This document shows positions 7,554-16,755 of a stretch of 64,000 nt of DNA, piece after piece (position 1 is the first letter of the stretch; every line of letters begins with the position of its first letter). A model generated the notes under the pieces. It had not been told where the DNA came from, made no database searches, and saw nothing but the letters and a program-made list of their open reading frames with translations. The translations under genes and the position numbers were made by a program. This stretch comes from Aurantibacter crassamenti (GTDB lineage: Bacteria; Bacteroidota; Bacteroidia; Flavobacteriales; Flavobacteriaceae), in contig NZ_JAFBGM010000002.1 of assembly GCF_016811105.1 (NCBI RefSeq), forward strand, positions 682,001-746,000, read 5' to 3'.

Positions 7554-9515
7554 ATGATAAGTTCACTCAATAATTCTAGTTCTTTGGATAAAAAAAAGTT
7601 GAAGACTTTTGAAGACTACCCTACTCCCATTAATGCTAATCTATGGTTAGAATATTCTGAAAAAACTTCAAAGTTCACGATTTGGTCACCTACAGCAGAC
7701 GAAGTAAGGTTGCACTTATATGAAAACGGAAATGGCGGTGCATCCTTTGAAACGCATCCGCTTATAATTGAAAAAGATGGAATTTGGTCTGTATCAATTT
7801 CAAAAGATTTAAATGGTATTTATTACACCTATCAGGTAAAAATTAAAGGCAATTGGTTAAATGAAACACCAGGTATTTATGCTAAAGCTGTTGGGGTGAA
7901 TGGTGAACGCGCTATGGTTTTAAATTTCAAAAATACAAATCCGGTTGGGTGGGCAACTGATAGAGGTCCAGAAATAAATTACGCCAATGAATCAATAATC
8001 TATGAATTACATATTAGAGATATGACCATTAGTGAAAGCTCAGGGTCCACTAATCCAGGAAAATATTTAGGCCTAATTGAAGAAAATACTAAAAGCCTTG
8101 AAGGAATTAAAACAGGTATAGGTCACTTAAAAGAATTAGGCATAACACATGTACATCTACTGCCCACATTTGACCACTATGCTATTGATGAAACAAAACT
8201 AGATAGCCCTCAATATAACTGGGGTTATGATCCGCAAAATTACAATGTACCAGAAGGCTCATTTTCTATAAATCCATTTGATGCTAAAGTCCGTATTAAA
8301 GAATTTAAGAAAATGATACAAGCGTTTCATGACAATGGAATTGGTGTGATTTTAGATGTCGTTTACAATCATACTGGTAAAACATCTACATCTAATTTTA
8401 ATCAAGAAGTTCCTGGTTATTATTATCGATTTAACAAAGACGGATCGTATTCAGACGCCTCCGCTTGTGGTAACGAAACGGCTTCTGAGCGCTCAATGAT
8501 GCTTAAATTCATGATTGAATCTGTCACCTATTGGACACAGGAATATCATATAGACGGTTTCCGGTTTGATCTCATGGGCATTCATGATATAGATACCATG
8601 AATGCAGTTAGTACAGCGCTTAAAAAAGCGAATAAAAACTGCATTATATTTGGCGAAGGATGGACTGCAGCTAATTCAGTTTTACCTGAAGAAAAAAGAG
8701 CATTAAAAAAACACATGCAACAACTGCCGTTAATTGCCGCTTTCAGCGATGACTTTCGCGACGGTCTCAAAGGTTCAGTATTTGATGAATCGGATACTGG
8801 CTTTGTTAGCGGTAAAACGGGTGTTGAAGAATCCGTAAAATTTGGAATTATAGGTTCAATAGCACATCCTCAAATTAATTATAAGCTTGTAAATTATTCT
8901 GATGCTCCATGGGCAAATCAACCCTGGCAAGCAATATCTTATGTTTCGTGTCATGATAATCACACCCTCTATGATAAATTAAAATTATCCAAACCAAAAG
9001 CCTCAGAAAAAGAAATCATAGCCATACACAAATTAGCAATTGGTATCGTGCTAACTTCTCAAGGCACACCCTTTATACATGCTGGGTCTGAACTATTGCG
9101 TAGTAAAAATGGAGAACACAATTCTTATAATTTACCAGATACAATCAATCAAATAGATTGGAGACTAAAAAGTAAAAATGCAGCTGTTTATAAATTTTAT
9201 AAAAATCTCATCGCTTTGCGAAAAAAACATCCTGCCTTCCGAATGACATCGGCAAATGCGGTTAGAAATAATTTAGAATTTATAAAAACTGAAGCAGGTT
9301 TAATAAGTTATAAAATTAATAATCATGCCAATGGTGACAGCTGGAAATCAATTTTAGTGATATACAATGCACATAAAATATCTATAAATTATAAACTAAA
9401 TGAAGCTTGGAAAATTGCCTTAAATGATGACCACTTCTTCACGGAAAATTACATAACTTGTAGAACGAAAATTGAAGTCAAACCCATTGCTATGGCAGTA
9501 CTTTTTCAAAATTAA
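7554..9515 (+). CDS. pulA: Type I pullulanase (GH13), cytoplasmic
   Basis: Protein of 653 residues from the ATG at 7554. An N-terminal CBM48-like domain (about residues 25-125) precedes a GH13 barrel. The type I pullulanase signature YNWGYDP is at residues 221-227. The four GH13 regions are present: DVVYNH at 268-273, GFRFD with nucleophile D339, the acid/base E368 in FGEGW, and CHDNHTLYDK around 474 with the transition-state Asp. It cleaves alpha-1,6 branches in glycogen- or pullulan-like glucans. There is no signal peptide, so it probably acts on internal glycogen or imported oligosaccharides. It is preceded by the Nif3-like gene and followed 7 bases later by an alpha/beta hydrolase gene. 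Confidence 0.93.
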   Translation: MISSLNNSSSLDKKKLKTFEDYPTPINANLWLEYSEKTSKFTIWSPTADEVRLHLYENGNGGASFETHPLIIEKDGIWSVSISKDLNGIYYTYQVKIKGNWLNETPGIYAKAVGVNGERAMVLNFKNTNPVGWATDRGPEINYANESIIYELHIRDMTISESSGSTNPGKYLGLIEENTKSLEGIKTGIGHLKELGITHVHLLPTFDHYAIDETKLDSPQYNWGYDPQNYNVPEGSFSINPFDAKVRIKEFKKMIQAFHDNGIGVILDVVYNHTGKTSTSNFNQEVPGYYYRFNKDGSYSDASACGNETASERSMMLKFMIESVTYWTQEYHIDGFRFDLMGIHDIDTMNAVSTALKKANKNCIIFGEGWTAANSVLPEEKRALKKHMQQLPLIAAFSDDFRDGLKGSVFDESDTGFVSGKTGVEESVKFGIIGSIAHPQINYKLVNYSDAPWANQPWQAISYVSCHDNHTLYDKLKLSKPKASEKEIIAIHKLAIGIVLTSQGTPFIHAGSELLRSKNGEHNSYNLPDTINQIDWRLKSKNAAVYKFYKNLIALRKKHPAFRMTSANAVRNNLEFIKTEAGLISYKINNHANGDSWKSILVIYNAHKISINYKLNEAWKIALNDDHFFTENYITCRTKIEVKPIAMAVLFQN

Positions 9516-9522
9516 TATGTTA

Positions 9523-10314
9523 ATGAAAGCCCTCACTAGTATAACAATACTATTCCTATTTTTTATAACTACAAATGTAATAGCTCAAGAAAATGCATTT
9601 AGCGATTACGAAATCAAGGCGTTTGAGTTTAAAGGTAGAAGTGCAAAAATTGTAATTCCTAAAAAAGCAAATGATGAGCGTTTATGGATTTGGCGTGCAC
9701 GATTTTGGGGCCATGAACCGCAAACAGATCTTGCATTATTAGAAAAAGGCTTTCATGTAGTTTATGTTGATGTGGCAGGGCTATTTGGTAACAATGAAGC
9801 CGTTGAAATATGGAATAGTTTTTATGACTATCTTTTAAAAGTGTATAATTTAAATACCAAAACAGTTTTAGAAGGTATGAGCCGTGGAGGATTAATTATT
9901 TATAATTGGGCAGCTGTTAATACAGATAAAGTATTTTGTATTTATGCTGATGCCCCTGTATGCGATATAAAAAGTTGGCCAGGCGGATTGTATAATGGTA
10001 ACGTAGGCGCTGCCAAAGATTGGAAAGAATGTTTAAAAGCTTATAGCTTAAATGAGAAGTCGGTTTTAACGTTTGAAGGTATTCCAATAAATAATGCTGT
10101 AAAGGTTGCAGAAGCAAAAATTCCAGTTTTACATGTATGTGGGGGTGCCGACAGAGTAGTACCGTATGAAGAAAATACGGCTAAACTAGAGGAAAAATTT
10201 AAAGCGGCAGGCGGTGACATAAAAATTATAGTAAAAGATGAAGTTGGTCATCATCCGCACAGTTTAAAAAATCCGAAGCCTATTGTAGATTTTATTTTAG
10301 AGCACGCGAACTAA
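9523..10314 (+). CDS. Exported alpha/beta hydrolase, probable esterase
   Basis: Protein of 263 residues from the ATG at 9523; an in-frame ATG at 9517 adds two residues. Residues 1-20 are a signal peptide ending in VIAQ. The nucleophile elbow GMSRGG lies near residue 118 and a late GHHPHS supplies the probable catalytic His; the Asp is likely in the CGGADRVVP segment. The region WRARFWGHEPQTDLALLEKG is typical of a hydrolase group found near polysaccharide-degradation genes in Bacteroidota, so an esterase acting on acetylated or methylated sugars is a reasonable guess, not a demonstrated function. Together with pulA (7-base gap) it may form one transcription unit. Confidence 0.8.
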   Translation: MKALTSITILFLFFITTNVIAQENAFSDYEIKAFEFKGRSAKIVIPKKANDERLWIWRARFWGHEPQTDLALLEKGFHVVYVDVAGLFGNNEAVEIWNSFYDYLLKVYNLNTKTVLEGMSRGGLIIYNWAAVNTDKVFCIYADAPVCDIKSWPGGLYNGNVGAAKDWKECLKAYSLNEKSVLTFEGIPINNAVKVAEAKIPVLHVCGGADRVVPYEENTAKLEEKFKAAGGDIKIIVKDEVGHHPHSLKNPKPIVDFILEHAN

Positions 10315-10343
10315 CATAGTTCATTATCCTATAAATAATACTT

Positions 10344-11399
10344 ATGTATACGAAAAAAATATTCACTGTACGGCAATTAGTAAAATGGACAAGGTATGAA
10401 ACACTTGTTTTTCTATGTATTATAATTGCATTCGTATCGGCTTATTACTTTCTAGATTTAGTTTGGGTAAAAATTCCTTGGACACCTTTGGCACTTATTG
10501 GTACTGCGGTAGCTTTTGTGATTGGTTTTCAAAATAATTCGGCCTACGGAAGAATTTGGGAAGCGCGAAAAATTTGGGGTGGTATAGTAAATACATCTAG
10601 AACCTTAGGCATGTTTCTTCAAGACATGATTACCAATGAATATGCTGAAAGCCCAGTCTCTGAAGAACAGCTAAAATCTGAGATTAAAATTATTACATAC
10701 CGACATATTGCATGGATGACCGCACTACGACATGCAATGCGATTACCAAAACCATGGGAAACCACTTCAGCACACAAAACAAATCAAGAATTTGGTATAC
10801 GGCCACCAGAAATGAATTCTAATTTAAGTGACGATTTGAAACCCTATATTTCACAAGCTGATTTAGATGCAATAATGGGCAAAAACAATAAACCCACTGC
10901 CCTATTGTATCAACAATCACATCACCTTAAAAAACTAAAAGAACACGGTATTCTATGGGAATTTTCATTTTTAGAGTTGGAGGCAATTCTTCAAGAACTG
11001 TTTACACTTCAAGGTCAAAGTGAACGCATCAAGAATTTTCCGTATCCACGACAATTTGCAACAATGAATCACTTTTTCATGTGGGTATTTGTACTATTAC
11101 TTCCGTTGGCATTAGTGCCACAATTTGCAGAAATTGGCCTTGAACTTAAAGCTACATACCCAATAATTGGTAATTTATTTGTGTGGTTATCCGTTCCGTT
11201 TTATATAATAGTTGCCTGGGTTTTTCACACCATGGAAAGAATAGGAAGAACAGGTGAAAATCCGTTTGAAGGAACCGCGAATGATGTGCCCATTTCGACC
11301 ATTTCAAGAGGAATAGAGATTGACCTTAGGCAGAATTTAGGTGAAAATAGTGAAGATATTCCGTTACAATTTCCTGAAAAATTCAACACTCAGTTTTAA
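10344..11399 (+). CDS. Bestrophin family anion channel
   Basis: Protein of 351 residues. Hydrophobic segments near residues 20-42 and 48-65 are followed by the conserved FQNNSAYGRIWEARKIWGG stretch, the hallmark of bacterial bestrophin-like (UPF0187/RFP-TM) proteins; two more hydrophobic segments lie near residues 240-260 and 275-298. The family forms pentameric channels, and bacterial members studied so far conduct cations or anions. The C-terminal segment ENPFEGTANDVPI is also typical. The gene is followed after only 3 bases by a small GIY-YIG-like gene, so the two are probably co-transcribed. Confidence 0.9.
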   Translation: MYTKKIFTVRQLVKWTRYETLVFLCIIIAFVSAYYFLDLVWVKIPWTPLALIGTAVAFVIGFQNNSAYGRIWEARKIWGGIVNTSRTLGMFLQDMITNEYAESPVSEEQLKSEIKIITYRHIAWMTALRHAMRLPKPWETTSAHKTNQEFGIRPPEMNSNLSDDLKPYISQADLDAIMGKNNKPTALLYQQSHHLKKLKEHGILWEFSFLELEAILQELFTLQGQSERIKNFPYPRQFATMNHFFMWVFVLLLPLALVPQFAEIGLELKATYPIIGNLFVWLSVPFYIIVAWVFHTMERIGRTGENPFEGTANDVPISTISRGIEIDLRQNLGENSEDIPLQFPEKFNTQF

Positions 11400-11402
11400 T
11401 TC

Positions 11403-11753
11403 ATGCCAAAAACAGAATATCGCGTTTATGTGGTGGAGCTTTCTAAAAAGGTGTTTTCTGAAAATAGAAAATTCAGAGAGGCGAATCCACAATTCAACGG
11501 TGTGCTTGAATGCCTTTATGTAGGTATGACTAGTAAGGCTCCTAAAGAACGTTTTGAACAACACAAAAAAGGGACCTTGAGTAAAAAAGGTCATAATTTA
11601 TCTTCCAGCATTGTTCGTAAATATGGTGCGTACTTACGCCCCAGTCTCTATAATCACATTGACCCAATGCCCACACGAGCTCAAGCCTTAAAAATGGAAA
11701 AAATACTTGCACTTGAACTTCGTAGAAAGAAATATGCCGTTTGGTTCAACTAA
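11403..11753 (+). CDS. Small stand-alone GIY-YIG-like protein
   Basis: Protein of 116 residues. The first strand is YVVEL at residues 9-13 in the position of the GIY motif, and CLYVGMTS at 37-44 corresponds to YIG. The catalytic Arg expected nine residues later is R50 in KERFEQH, the conserved His is H54, and a Glu candidate is E99 in the helix ALKMEKILALE. The core set Tyr/Tyr/Arg/Glu is thus complete, although the GIY motif itself is altered. GIY-YIG domains cut DNA in repair, restriction and intron homing, but many small single-domain members have no known role. No second domain is present. The gene begins 3 bases after the bestrophin stop. Confidence 0.65.
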   Translation: MPKTEYRVYVVELSKKVFSENRKFREANPQFNGVLECLYVGMTSKAPKERFEQHKKGTLSKKGHNLSSSIVRKYGAYLRPSLYNHIDPMPTRAQALKMEKILALELRRKKYAVWFN

Positions 11754-11769
11754 TTAAGCTAATCTGTAG

Positions 11770-11799
11770 CGTCTTGATGAGTTTGATTAAATCGAGACG
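11770..11799. promoter_or_regulatory. Inverted repeat upstream of the decarboxylase gene
   Basis: CGTCTTGAT (11770-11778) and ATCGAGACG (11791-11799) pair over nine positions with one G-U wobble around a 12-base loop. No T-run follows, so an ordinary intrinsic terminator is unlikely on the plus strand. It overlaps the expected -33 region of the candidate promoter at 11808 and may be an operator. Confidence 0.35.
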
Positions 11800-11807
11800 A
11801 AAACCAA

Positions 11808-11815
11808 TACCTTTG
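11808..11815 (+). promoter_or_regulatory. Candidate -7 box for the decarboxylase gene
   Basis: TACCTTTG fits the Bacteroidota -7 pattern TAnnTTTG. A TTTG at 11782-11785 lies 22 bases upstream, slightly longer than the usual spacing of about 19-20. It is 48 bases before the ATG at 11863. Confidence 0.4.
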
Positions 11816-11862
11816 AACAAAATATTTCGTTTTAAAGTTAAAATGTTTTTTAGCTAAAACCT

Positions 11863-13311
11863 ATGACAAAAAAAAACACGCTTACCTTATCCAAAAACGC
11901 GATGCAGGAGTATGGCTATAAAATTGTAGACACTATTGTTGAACACTTTCTCACTCAAGATGAGAAAAATCCGATAGCTATAGCAACGCGTCAAGAAATG
12001 GATAAACTTTTTTTAGAGGAAGCTCCTGAACAAAGTTCAGACCCACTTGAGGTATTAGAATTTGTAAAAAAAAATGTACTGGCACAAGCCGGAATTCCTT
12101 CACATTCAAAATTTTTCTCTTTTGTACCAGGGCCTAGCAATTATATAAGTGCAATGTCAGATAGTTTGGCAACTGGTTTTAATGTTTTTTCTGGAGGCTG
12201 GGCGGCATCAGCAACTGCGGCAGAGCTTGAAATAGTTACCATTAACTGGCTCTTGAAAATATTTAAATTTCCCACAAAAAAAGGGGGCGGTATTTTTACA
12301 AGCGGTGGGTCAATGGCAAACTTGACAGCTTTAGTTACCGCAAGAAAGCAGCTTTTAGGTGATGATTATTCAAAAGCAGTCATTTATATTTCAGATCAAA
12401 CACATTCTTCTAATATCAAGGCAATTAGAACAATTGGTTTCAAAAAAGACCAAGTACGAATCATTCCGACAGATATGGAGTTTAAAATTTATATAAATAA
12501 ATTAAAAAACGCCATTGCAAAAGATAAATTAGAAGGCCTGCAACCTTTTTGTATCATTGCTACTGCAGGTGCTACCAACACAGGCACGGTAGACCCGTTA
12601 TCAGAAATATCAAGTATATGTAAGGAAGAAAGTATGTGGATGCATGTTGATGCTGCCTATGGTGGAGCCGGAATACTTTCTAAAAAAGGCGCTAAAGAAT
12701 TACGTGGTATTGAGAAAGCGCATTCTATAACTATAGATCCGCATAAATGGTTTTTTCAACCCTATGAAATGGGCTGTTTATTAGTACGAAACCATAAATG
12801 GCTGAGCTCAACGTTTAGTGAAAAACCAGAATACTTAAAAGATGTTGAAGGCAATGAGTCAGAAATAAACTTTTATGACCATGGTATTCAATTAACTAGA
12901 AGATTTAGGGCTTTAAAATTTTACATGTCAATAAAGACCTATGGCTTATCTGCTTTTAGAGAAGCCATTACTTATAATATTGAGCTCGCAGAAGAATTAG
13001 AACATTCTATTCGAAAAAGTAAAAATTGGGAGATTGTATCACCAGCGAAATTGGCAATTATTAATTTTAGATATAATCCTATCGGGCTAGGTTTCAACGA
13101 ATCAAAACTGAATACGCTCAACCGTGAAATTTCTAAACGTGTTATGATATCAAAAAAAGCTGTTTTGGTTACAACTGAATTACATGGTCAAGTTGTTTTA
13201 AGAATGTGCCTAATCAACCCAAGAACAACAATGAAAGACATAGATGAAACACTTGATTTGTGCATTCATTTTGCCAACGCAATTTTAGGTAATAAGAATT
13301 CGACCGCCTAA
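11863..13311 (+). CDS. PLP-dependent group II amino acid decarboxylase
   Basis: Protein of 482 residues, the usual length for aromatic amino acid decarboxylase-like enzymes. The PLP lysine is K295 in TIDPHKWFFQP, the cofactor Asp is D263 in HVDAAYGG, and the ring-stacking His is H181 in SDQTHSS. The substrate-side region FSFVPGPSNYISA near residues 86-98 and the GGS motif at 148-150 agree with the group. Members decarboxylate aromatic amino acids, glutamate, diaminobutyrate or aspartate; the overall pattern is closest to the aromatic/tyrosine type, but specificity cannot be fixed here. It stands alone between the bestrophin unit and the convergent carB, with a strong terminator downstream. 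Confidence 0.85.
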   Translation: MTKKNTLTLSKNAMQEYGYKIVDTIVEHFLTQDEKNPIAIATRQEMDKLFLEEAPEQSSDPLEVLEFVKKNVLAQAGIPSHSKFFSFVPGPSNYISAMSDSLATGFNVFSGGWAASATAAELEIVTINWLLKIFKFPTKKGGGIFTSGGSMANLTALVTARKQLLGDDYSKAVIYISDQTHSSNIKAIRTIGFKKDQVRIIPTDMEFKIYINKLKNAIAKDKLEGLQPFCIIATAGATNTGTVDPLSEISSICKEESMWMHVDAAYGGAGILSKKGAKELRGIEKAHSITIDPHKWFFQPYEMGCLLVRNHKWLSSTFSEKPEYLKDVEGNESEINFYDHGIQLTRRFRALKFYMSIKTYGLSAFREAITYNIELAEELEHSIRKSKNWEIVSPAKLAIINFRYNPIGLGFNESKLNTLNREISKRVMISKKAVLVTTELHGQVVLRMCLINPRTTMKDIDETLDLCIHFANAILGNKNSTA

Positions 13312-13383
13312 TTTAAATCTCTGAACATATCATACAACTTATATAAGTATGATAATGAGACTTAAATTATATTGATTAAAAAA

Positions 13384-13412
13384 GCCCCAAATTAGTAGTT
13401 CTAATTTGGGGC
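13384..13412. terminator. Bidirectional intrinsic terminator
   Basis: GCCCCAAATTAG and CTAATTTGGGGC pair perfectly over 12 bases around a 5-base loop, with TTTT on the right and AAAA on the left. It sits between the convergent decarboxylase and carB genes and can serve both. Confidence 0.92.
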
Positions 13413-13434
13413 TTTTACTTTATAAGAATGAGTT

Positions 13435-16287
13435 CTATTTTGATAGATACATTTTGCGTCTAGCGTATAAATTATAGAAAGCATCATCTTTCAAACTATC
13501 AATAAACAAAATACTTTCACCCGTACTCTTCATTTCGGGTCCTAAGTTTTTGTTCACGTTAGGAAACTTATTGAAAGAAAATACCGGTTGCTTAATTGCA
13601 AATCCTTCTAATTGCGGATTGAATTTGAAATCTTTCACCTTTTTCTCACCCAACATCACTTTTGTGGCATAATTTACATAGGGCTCTTTATAAGCCTTAG
13701 CTATAAATGGTACCGTACGTGAAGCACGCGGGTTGGCTTCAATAATATAAACCGTATCATCTTTAATTGCGAATTGAATATTTATTAATCCAACTGTATT
13801 AAGTGCCAAAGCAATTTTCTTAGTATGATCCTTAATTTGTTGCATAACAAATTCACCTAAATTAAACGGTGGTAAAGTCGCATTTGAATCCCCTGAATGA
13901 ATACCACAGGGTTCAATATGCTCCATAATTCCTATGATATAAACATCTTCCCCATCACAAATAGCATCAGCTTCAGCCTCAATTGCACCATCTAAGTAAT
14001 GATCCAACAATAATTTGTTATTCGGAATTTTACGAAGCAAATCAACTACATGTTCTTCTAATTCTTCTTTATTGATTACAATTTTCATTCCCTGACCACC
14101 CAAAACATATGAAGGTCTTACCAATAATGGAAAATCCAATTCATCAGCTAAAACCAACGCCTCATCAGCAGATTCAGCAACACCAAATTGTGGAAAAGGA
14201 ATATTGTTAGCTTGTAAAAGTTCAGAAAAACTACCGCGATCTTCCGCAAGGTCAAGCGACTCAAAACTGGTACCAAGTATTTTAATTCCGTATTTCGATA
14301 ATTTTTCAGCCAGCTTTAATGCCGTTTGGCCACCCAACTGCACAATAACACCTTCTGGTTTTTCGTGTTTAATAATATCGTAGATATGTTCCCAAAAAAC
14401 AGGCTCAAAATAAAGTTTATCAGCAGTATCAAAATCTGTTGAAACCGTTTCAGGGTTACAATTAATCATTATGGTTTCATAACCACACTCAGCAGCCGCT
14501 AACACCCCATGAACACAACAATAATCAAATTCGATACCTTGACCAATACGATTAGGGCCAGATCCTAAAACAACTATTTTCTTGCGATCAGTAACAATAC
14601 TATCATTTTCAACATAACGCTTACCATCTGGCGTTTCTATTTCAGCCTCAAAAGTTGAATAATAATAAGGCGTCATAGCTTTAAACTCAGCAGCACAAGT
14701 ATCAACCAATTTGAATACACGGTTGATGTTCATTTGTACGCGTTTTTCGTGCACTTCACTTTCGTAACAATCAAGCATGTGCGCTATTTGTCGATCCGCA
14801 AAACCTTTTTGTTTGGCTTCAAGCATCAACTCTTTCGATAAGGTATCTACACTATAGTTGGAAATTTCTTTTTCTAAATAGTGTAATTCTTCATACTGTC
14901 GTAAGAACCACATATCAATTTTTGTGATCTCATGAATACGACTTAATGGAATGCCCATTTGAATAGCATCATATATAACAAACACACGATCCCAACTAGG
15001 TATCGTTAATTTGCTAATGATTTCATCATAGTTTGTATAGCCTTTTCCGTCTGCACCCAGTCCATTTCTTTTAATTTCAAGCGATTGTGTTGCTTTATGC
15101 AATGCTTCTTGAAACGAACGACCAATACCCATTACTTCACCAACAGCCTTCATTTGTAGGCCTAAAGTTCTATCAGAACCTTCAAATTTATCAAAATTCC
15201 ATCGCGGAATTTTTACAATCACATAATCCAAAGTTGGCTCAAATAAAGCTGAAGTAGACTTCGTAATTTGATTATCTAATTCATCAAGAGAATAGCCAAT
15301 TGCAAGTTTTGTTGCGATTTTTGCGATAGGATATCCGGTTGCTTTAGATGCCAATGCTGATGAACGAGATACCCTTGGGTTAATCTCAATGGCAATAATA
15401 TCTTCTTTTTCATCGGGACTAACGGCAAATTGCACATTACATCCACCTTCAAAATCACCAATACTACGCATCATATGTATTGCCATATCACGCATTCTTT
15501 GATACGTTCTATCAGAAAGCGTCATGGCAGGTGCTACGGTAATTGAATCACCTGTATGAATACCCATTGGATCCATATTCTCAATAGCACAAATGATGAC
15601 TACGTTGTCATTTCTATCTCTAAGAAGTTCAAGTTCATACTCTTTCCACCCCATCATAGCCTTATCAATCATGACCTCATGAATAGGTGAAATTTCTAAT
15701 CCACGGCTTAGCAGTTCATCAAAATCTTCTGGTTTATATACAATTGAAGCTCCCGCCCCACCTAAAGTATATGATGCTCTAATTACAAGTGGAAAGCCAA
15801 ACTCTTGTGCAATTTCTTTTCCTTTTAAGAAAGATGTAGCAGTAGCTTGCGGTGCCATGGGCACACCAATTTCAAGCATCAACTCACGAAATTTCTCTCT
15901 ATCTTCAGTAATATTAATGGCATTAATATCAACACCGATCATATCAACCCCAAAATCTTCCCAAATACCTTTTTCATCAGCCTCTATACAAAGGTTAAGT
16001 GCCGTCTGCCCTCCCATAGTTGGTAAAACCGCATCAATTTCCGGATGATCTTTTAATATCTCAATTATTGATTTAGTAGTGAGTGGCTTCAGATAAATAT
16101 GGTCCGCCATAGACGGATCCGTCATAATAGTTGCAGGGTTGTTATTAATTAATACAGTTTTGATTCCATCTTCAGTTAATGACCGTAAAGATTGTGAACC
16201 TGAATAATCAAATTCACATGCTTGACCAATAACAATAGGGCCTGAACCAATAATTAATATACATTTTAAATCTTCTCTTTTTGGCAT
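13435..16287 (-). CDS. carB: Carbamoyl-phosphate synthase large subunit lacking the allosteric domain
   Basis: Protein of 950 residues. It makes carbamoyl phosphate from bicarbonate, ammonia and two ATP, for pyrimidine and arginine synthesis. Both ATP-grasp halves are complete: the first opens with ILIIGSGPIVIGQACEFDYSG, the second with VVLGSGPNRIGQGIEFDYCC near residue 560, each followed by its GGQTAL and metal-binding NPR segments. The E. coli enzyme has about 1,073 residues and ends in an MGS-like domain that binds UMP, IMP and ornithine. Here the protein stops about 25 residues after the conserved GPEMKSTGE, so that domain is absent rather than broken off by a frameshift. It is downstream of rpmH on the same strand, separated by a terminator. 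Confidence 0.96.
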   Translation of the reverse strand: MPKREDLKCILIIGSGPIVIGQACEFDYSGSQSLRSLTEDGIKTVLINNNPATIMTDPSMADHIYLKPLTTKSIIEILKDHPEIDAVLPTMGGQTALNLCIEADEKGIWEDFGVDMIGVDINAINITEDREKFRELMLEIGVPMAPQATATSFLKGKEIAQEFGFPLVIRASYTLGGAGASIVYKPEDFDELLSRGLEISPIHEVMIDKAMMGWKEYELELLRDRNDNVVIICAIENMDPMGIHTGDSITVAPAMTLSDRTYQRMRDMAIHMMRSIGDFEGGCNVQFAVSPDEKEDIIAIEINPRVSRSSALASKATGYPIAKIATKLAIGYSLDELDNQITKSTSALFEPTLDYVIVKIPRWNFDKFEGSDRTLGLQMKAVGEVMGIGRSFQEALHKATQSLEIKRNGLGADGKGYTNYDEIISKLTIPSWDRVFVIYDAIQMGIPLSRIHEITKIDMWFLRQYEELHYLEKEISNYSVDTLSKELMLEAKQKGFADRQIAHMLDCYESEVHEKRVQMNINRVFKLVDTCAAEFKAMTPYYYSTFEAEIETPDGKRYVENDSIVTDRKKIVVLGSGPNRIGQGIEFDYCCVHGVLAAAECGYETIMINCNPETVSTDFDTADKLYFEPVFWEHIYDIIKHEKPEGVIVQLGGQTALKLAEKLSKYGIKILGTSFESLDLAEDRGSFSELLQANNIPFPQFGVAESADEALVLADELDFPLLVRPSYVLGGQGMKIVINKEELEEHVVDLLRKIPNNKLLLDHYLDGAIEAEADAICDGEDVYIIGIMEHIEPCGIHSGDSNATLPPFNLGEFVMQQIKDHTKKIALALNTVGLINIQFAIKDDTVYIIEANPRASRTVPFIAKAYKEPYVNYATKVMLGEKKVKDFKFNPQLEGFAIKQPVFSFNKFPNVNKNLGPEMKSTGESILFIDSLKDDAFYNLYARRKMYLSK

Positions 16288-16354
16288 TCTAATACTTCTT
16301 TTAAGGTACTTACATTTAGATTAAAACCCGTTTCACAAAACTTGGGTAAAAAAA

Positions 16355-16382
16355 AAGTGCTACTTCTAAAAAAGTAACACTT
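16355..16382 (-). terminator. Intrinsic terminator after rpmH
   Basis: Read on the minus strand, AAGTGTTACTT and AAGTAGCACTT form an 11-bp stem with one U-G wobble and are followed by a run of ten T. It lies between rpmH and carB and should end most rpmH transcripts, so carB probably has its own promoter or depends on read-through. Confidence 0.8.
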
Positions 16383-16406
16383 CAATATTATAAAATAATT
16401 CAATCA

Positions 16407-16574
16407 TTATTTTTTATGTCGTAGCTCAGATGATACAGTAAGTTTCTTTCTTCCTTTAGCTCTTCTTCTTGCTATTACCTTTCTACCATTAACAGAAGCC
16501 ATACGTTCTCTGAACCCATGTTTATTCTTCCTTTTTCTCTTTGATGGCTGATATGTTCTTTTTTGACCTGGCAT
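16407..16574 (-). CDS. rpmH: 50S ribosomal protein L34
   Basis: Protein of 55 residues beginning [20 protein letters not shown], with [14 protein letters not shown] and a basic tail, all conserved in L34. The ATG at 16574 was chosen because it gives the standard N-terminus; the frame stays open further upstream but that stretch overlaps the promoter. In many bacteria rpmH adjoins rnpA and dnaA near the origin; here neither is present, and the neighbour is carB. A canonical Bacteroidota promoter precedes it and a strong terminator follows it. Confidence 0.96.
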   Translation of the reverse strand: MPGQKRTYQPSKRKRKNKHGFRERMASVNGRKVIARRRAKGRKKLTVSSELRHKK

Positions 16575-16629
16575 TGTTAAATACTTTTCGTTGTTGAATG
16601 TTCTACAGTACGACCTGCAAAACTGGGCG

Positions 16630-16659
16630 CAAATATACAAAGACTTTTTTCTTCAGCAA
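16630..16659 (-). promoter_or_regulatory. rpmH promoter
   Basis: On the minus strand, TTG (16657-16659) is followed after exactly 19 bases by TATATTTG (16630-16637), which matches the Bacteroidota -33/-7 consensus in both sequence and spacing. The start of transcription would fall near 16623, giving a leader of about 50 bases before the ATG at 16574. Confidence 0.78.
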
Positions 16660-16716
16660 GCCTATATAAAAAAATATTTTTTAATTGTTCAATCGTTCCT
16701 ACGGATTGCTTTTTAT

Positions 16717-16724
16717 TACTTTTG
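16717..16724 (+). promoter_or_regulatory. Candidate -7 box for the DUF6263 gene
   Basis: TACTTTTG fits TAnnTTTG and lies 31 bases before the ATG at 16756. No TTG stands at the expected distance upstream, so the support is partial. Confidence 0.38.
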
Positions 16725-16755
16725 CAAGAATCTATTTTACGCTATAAATATAGAC

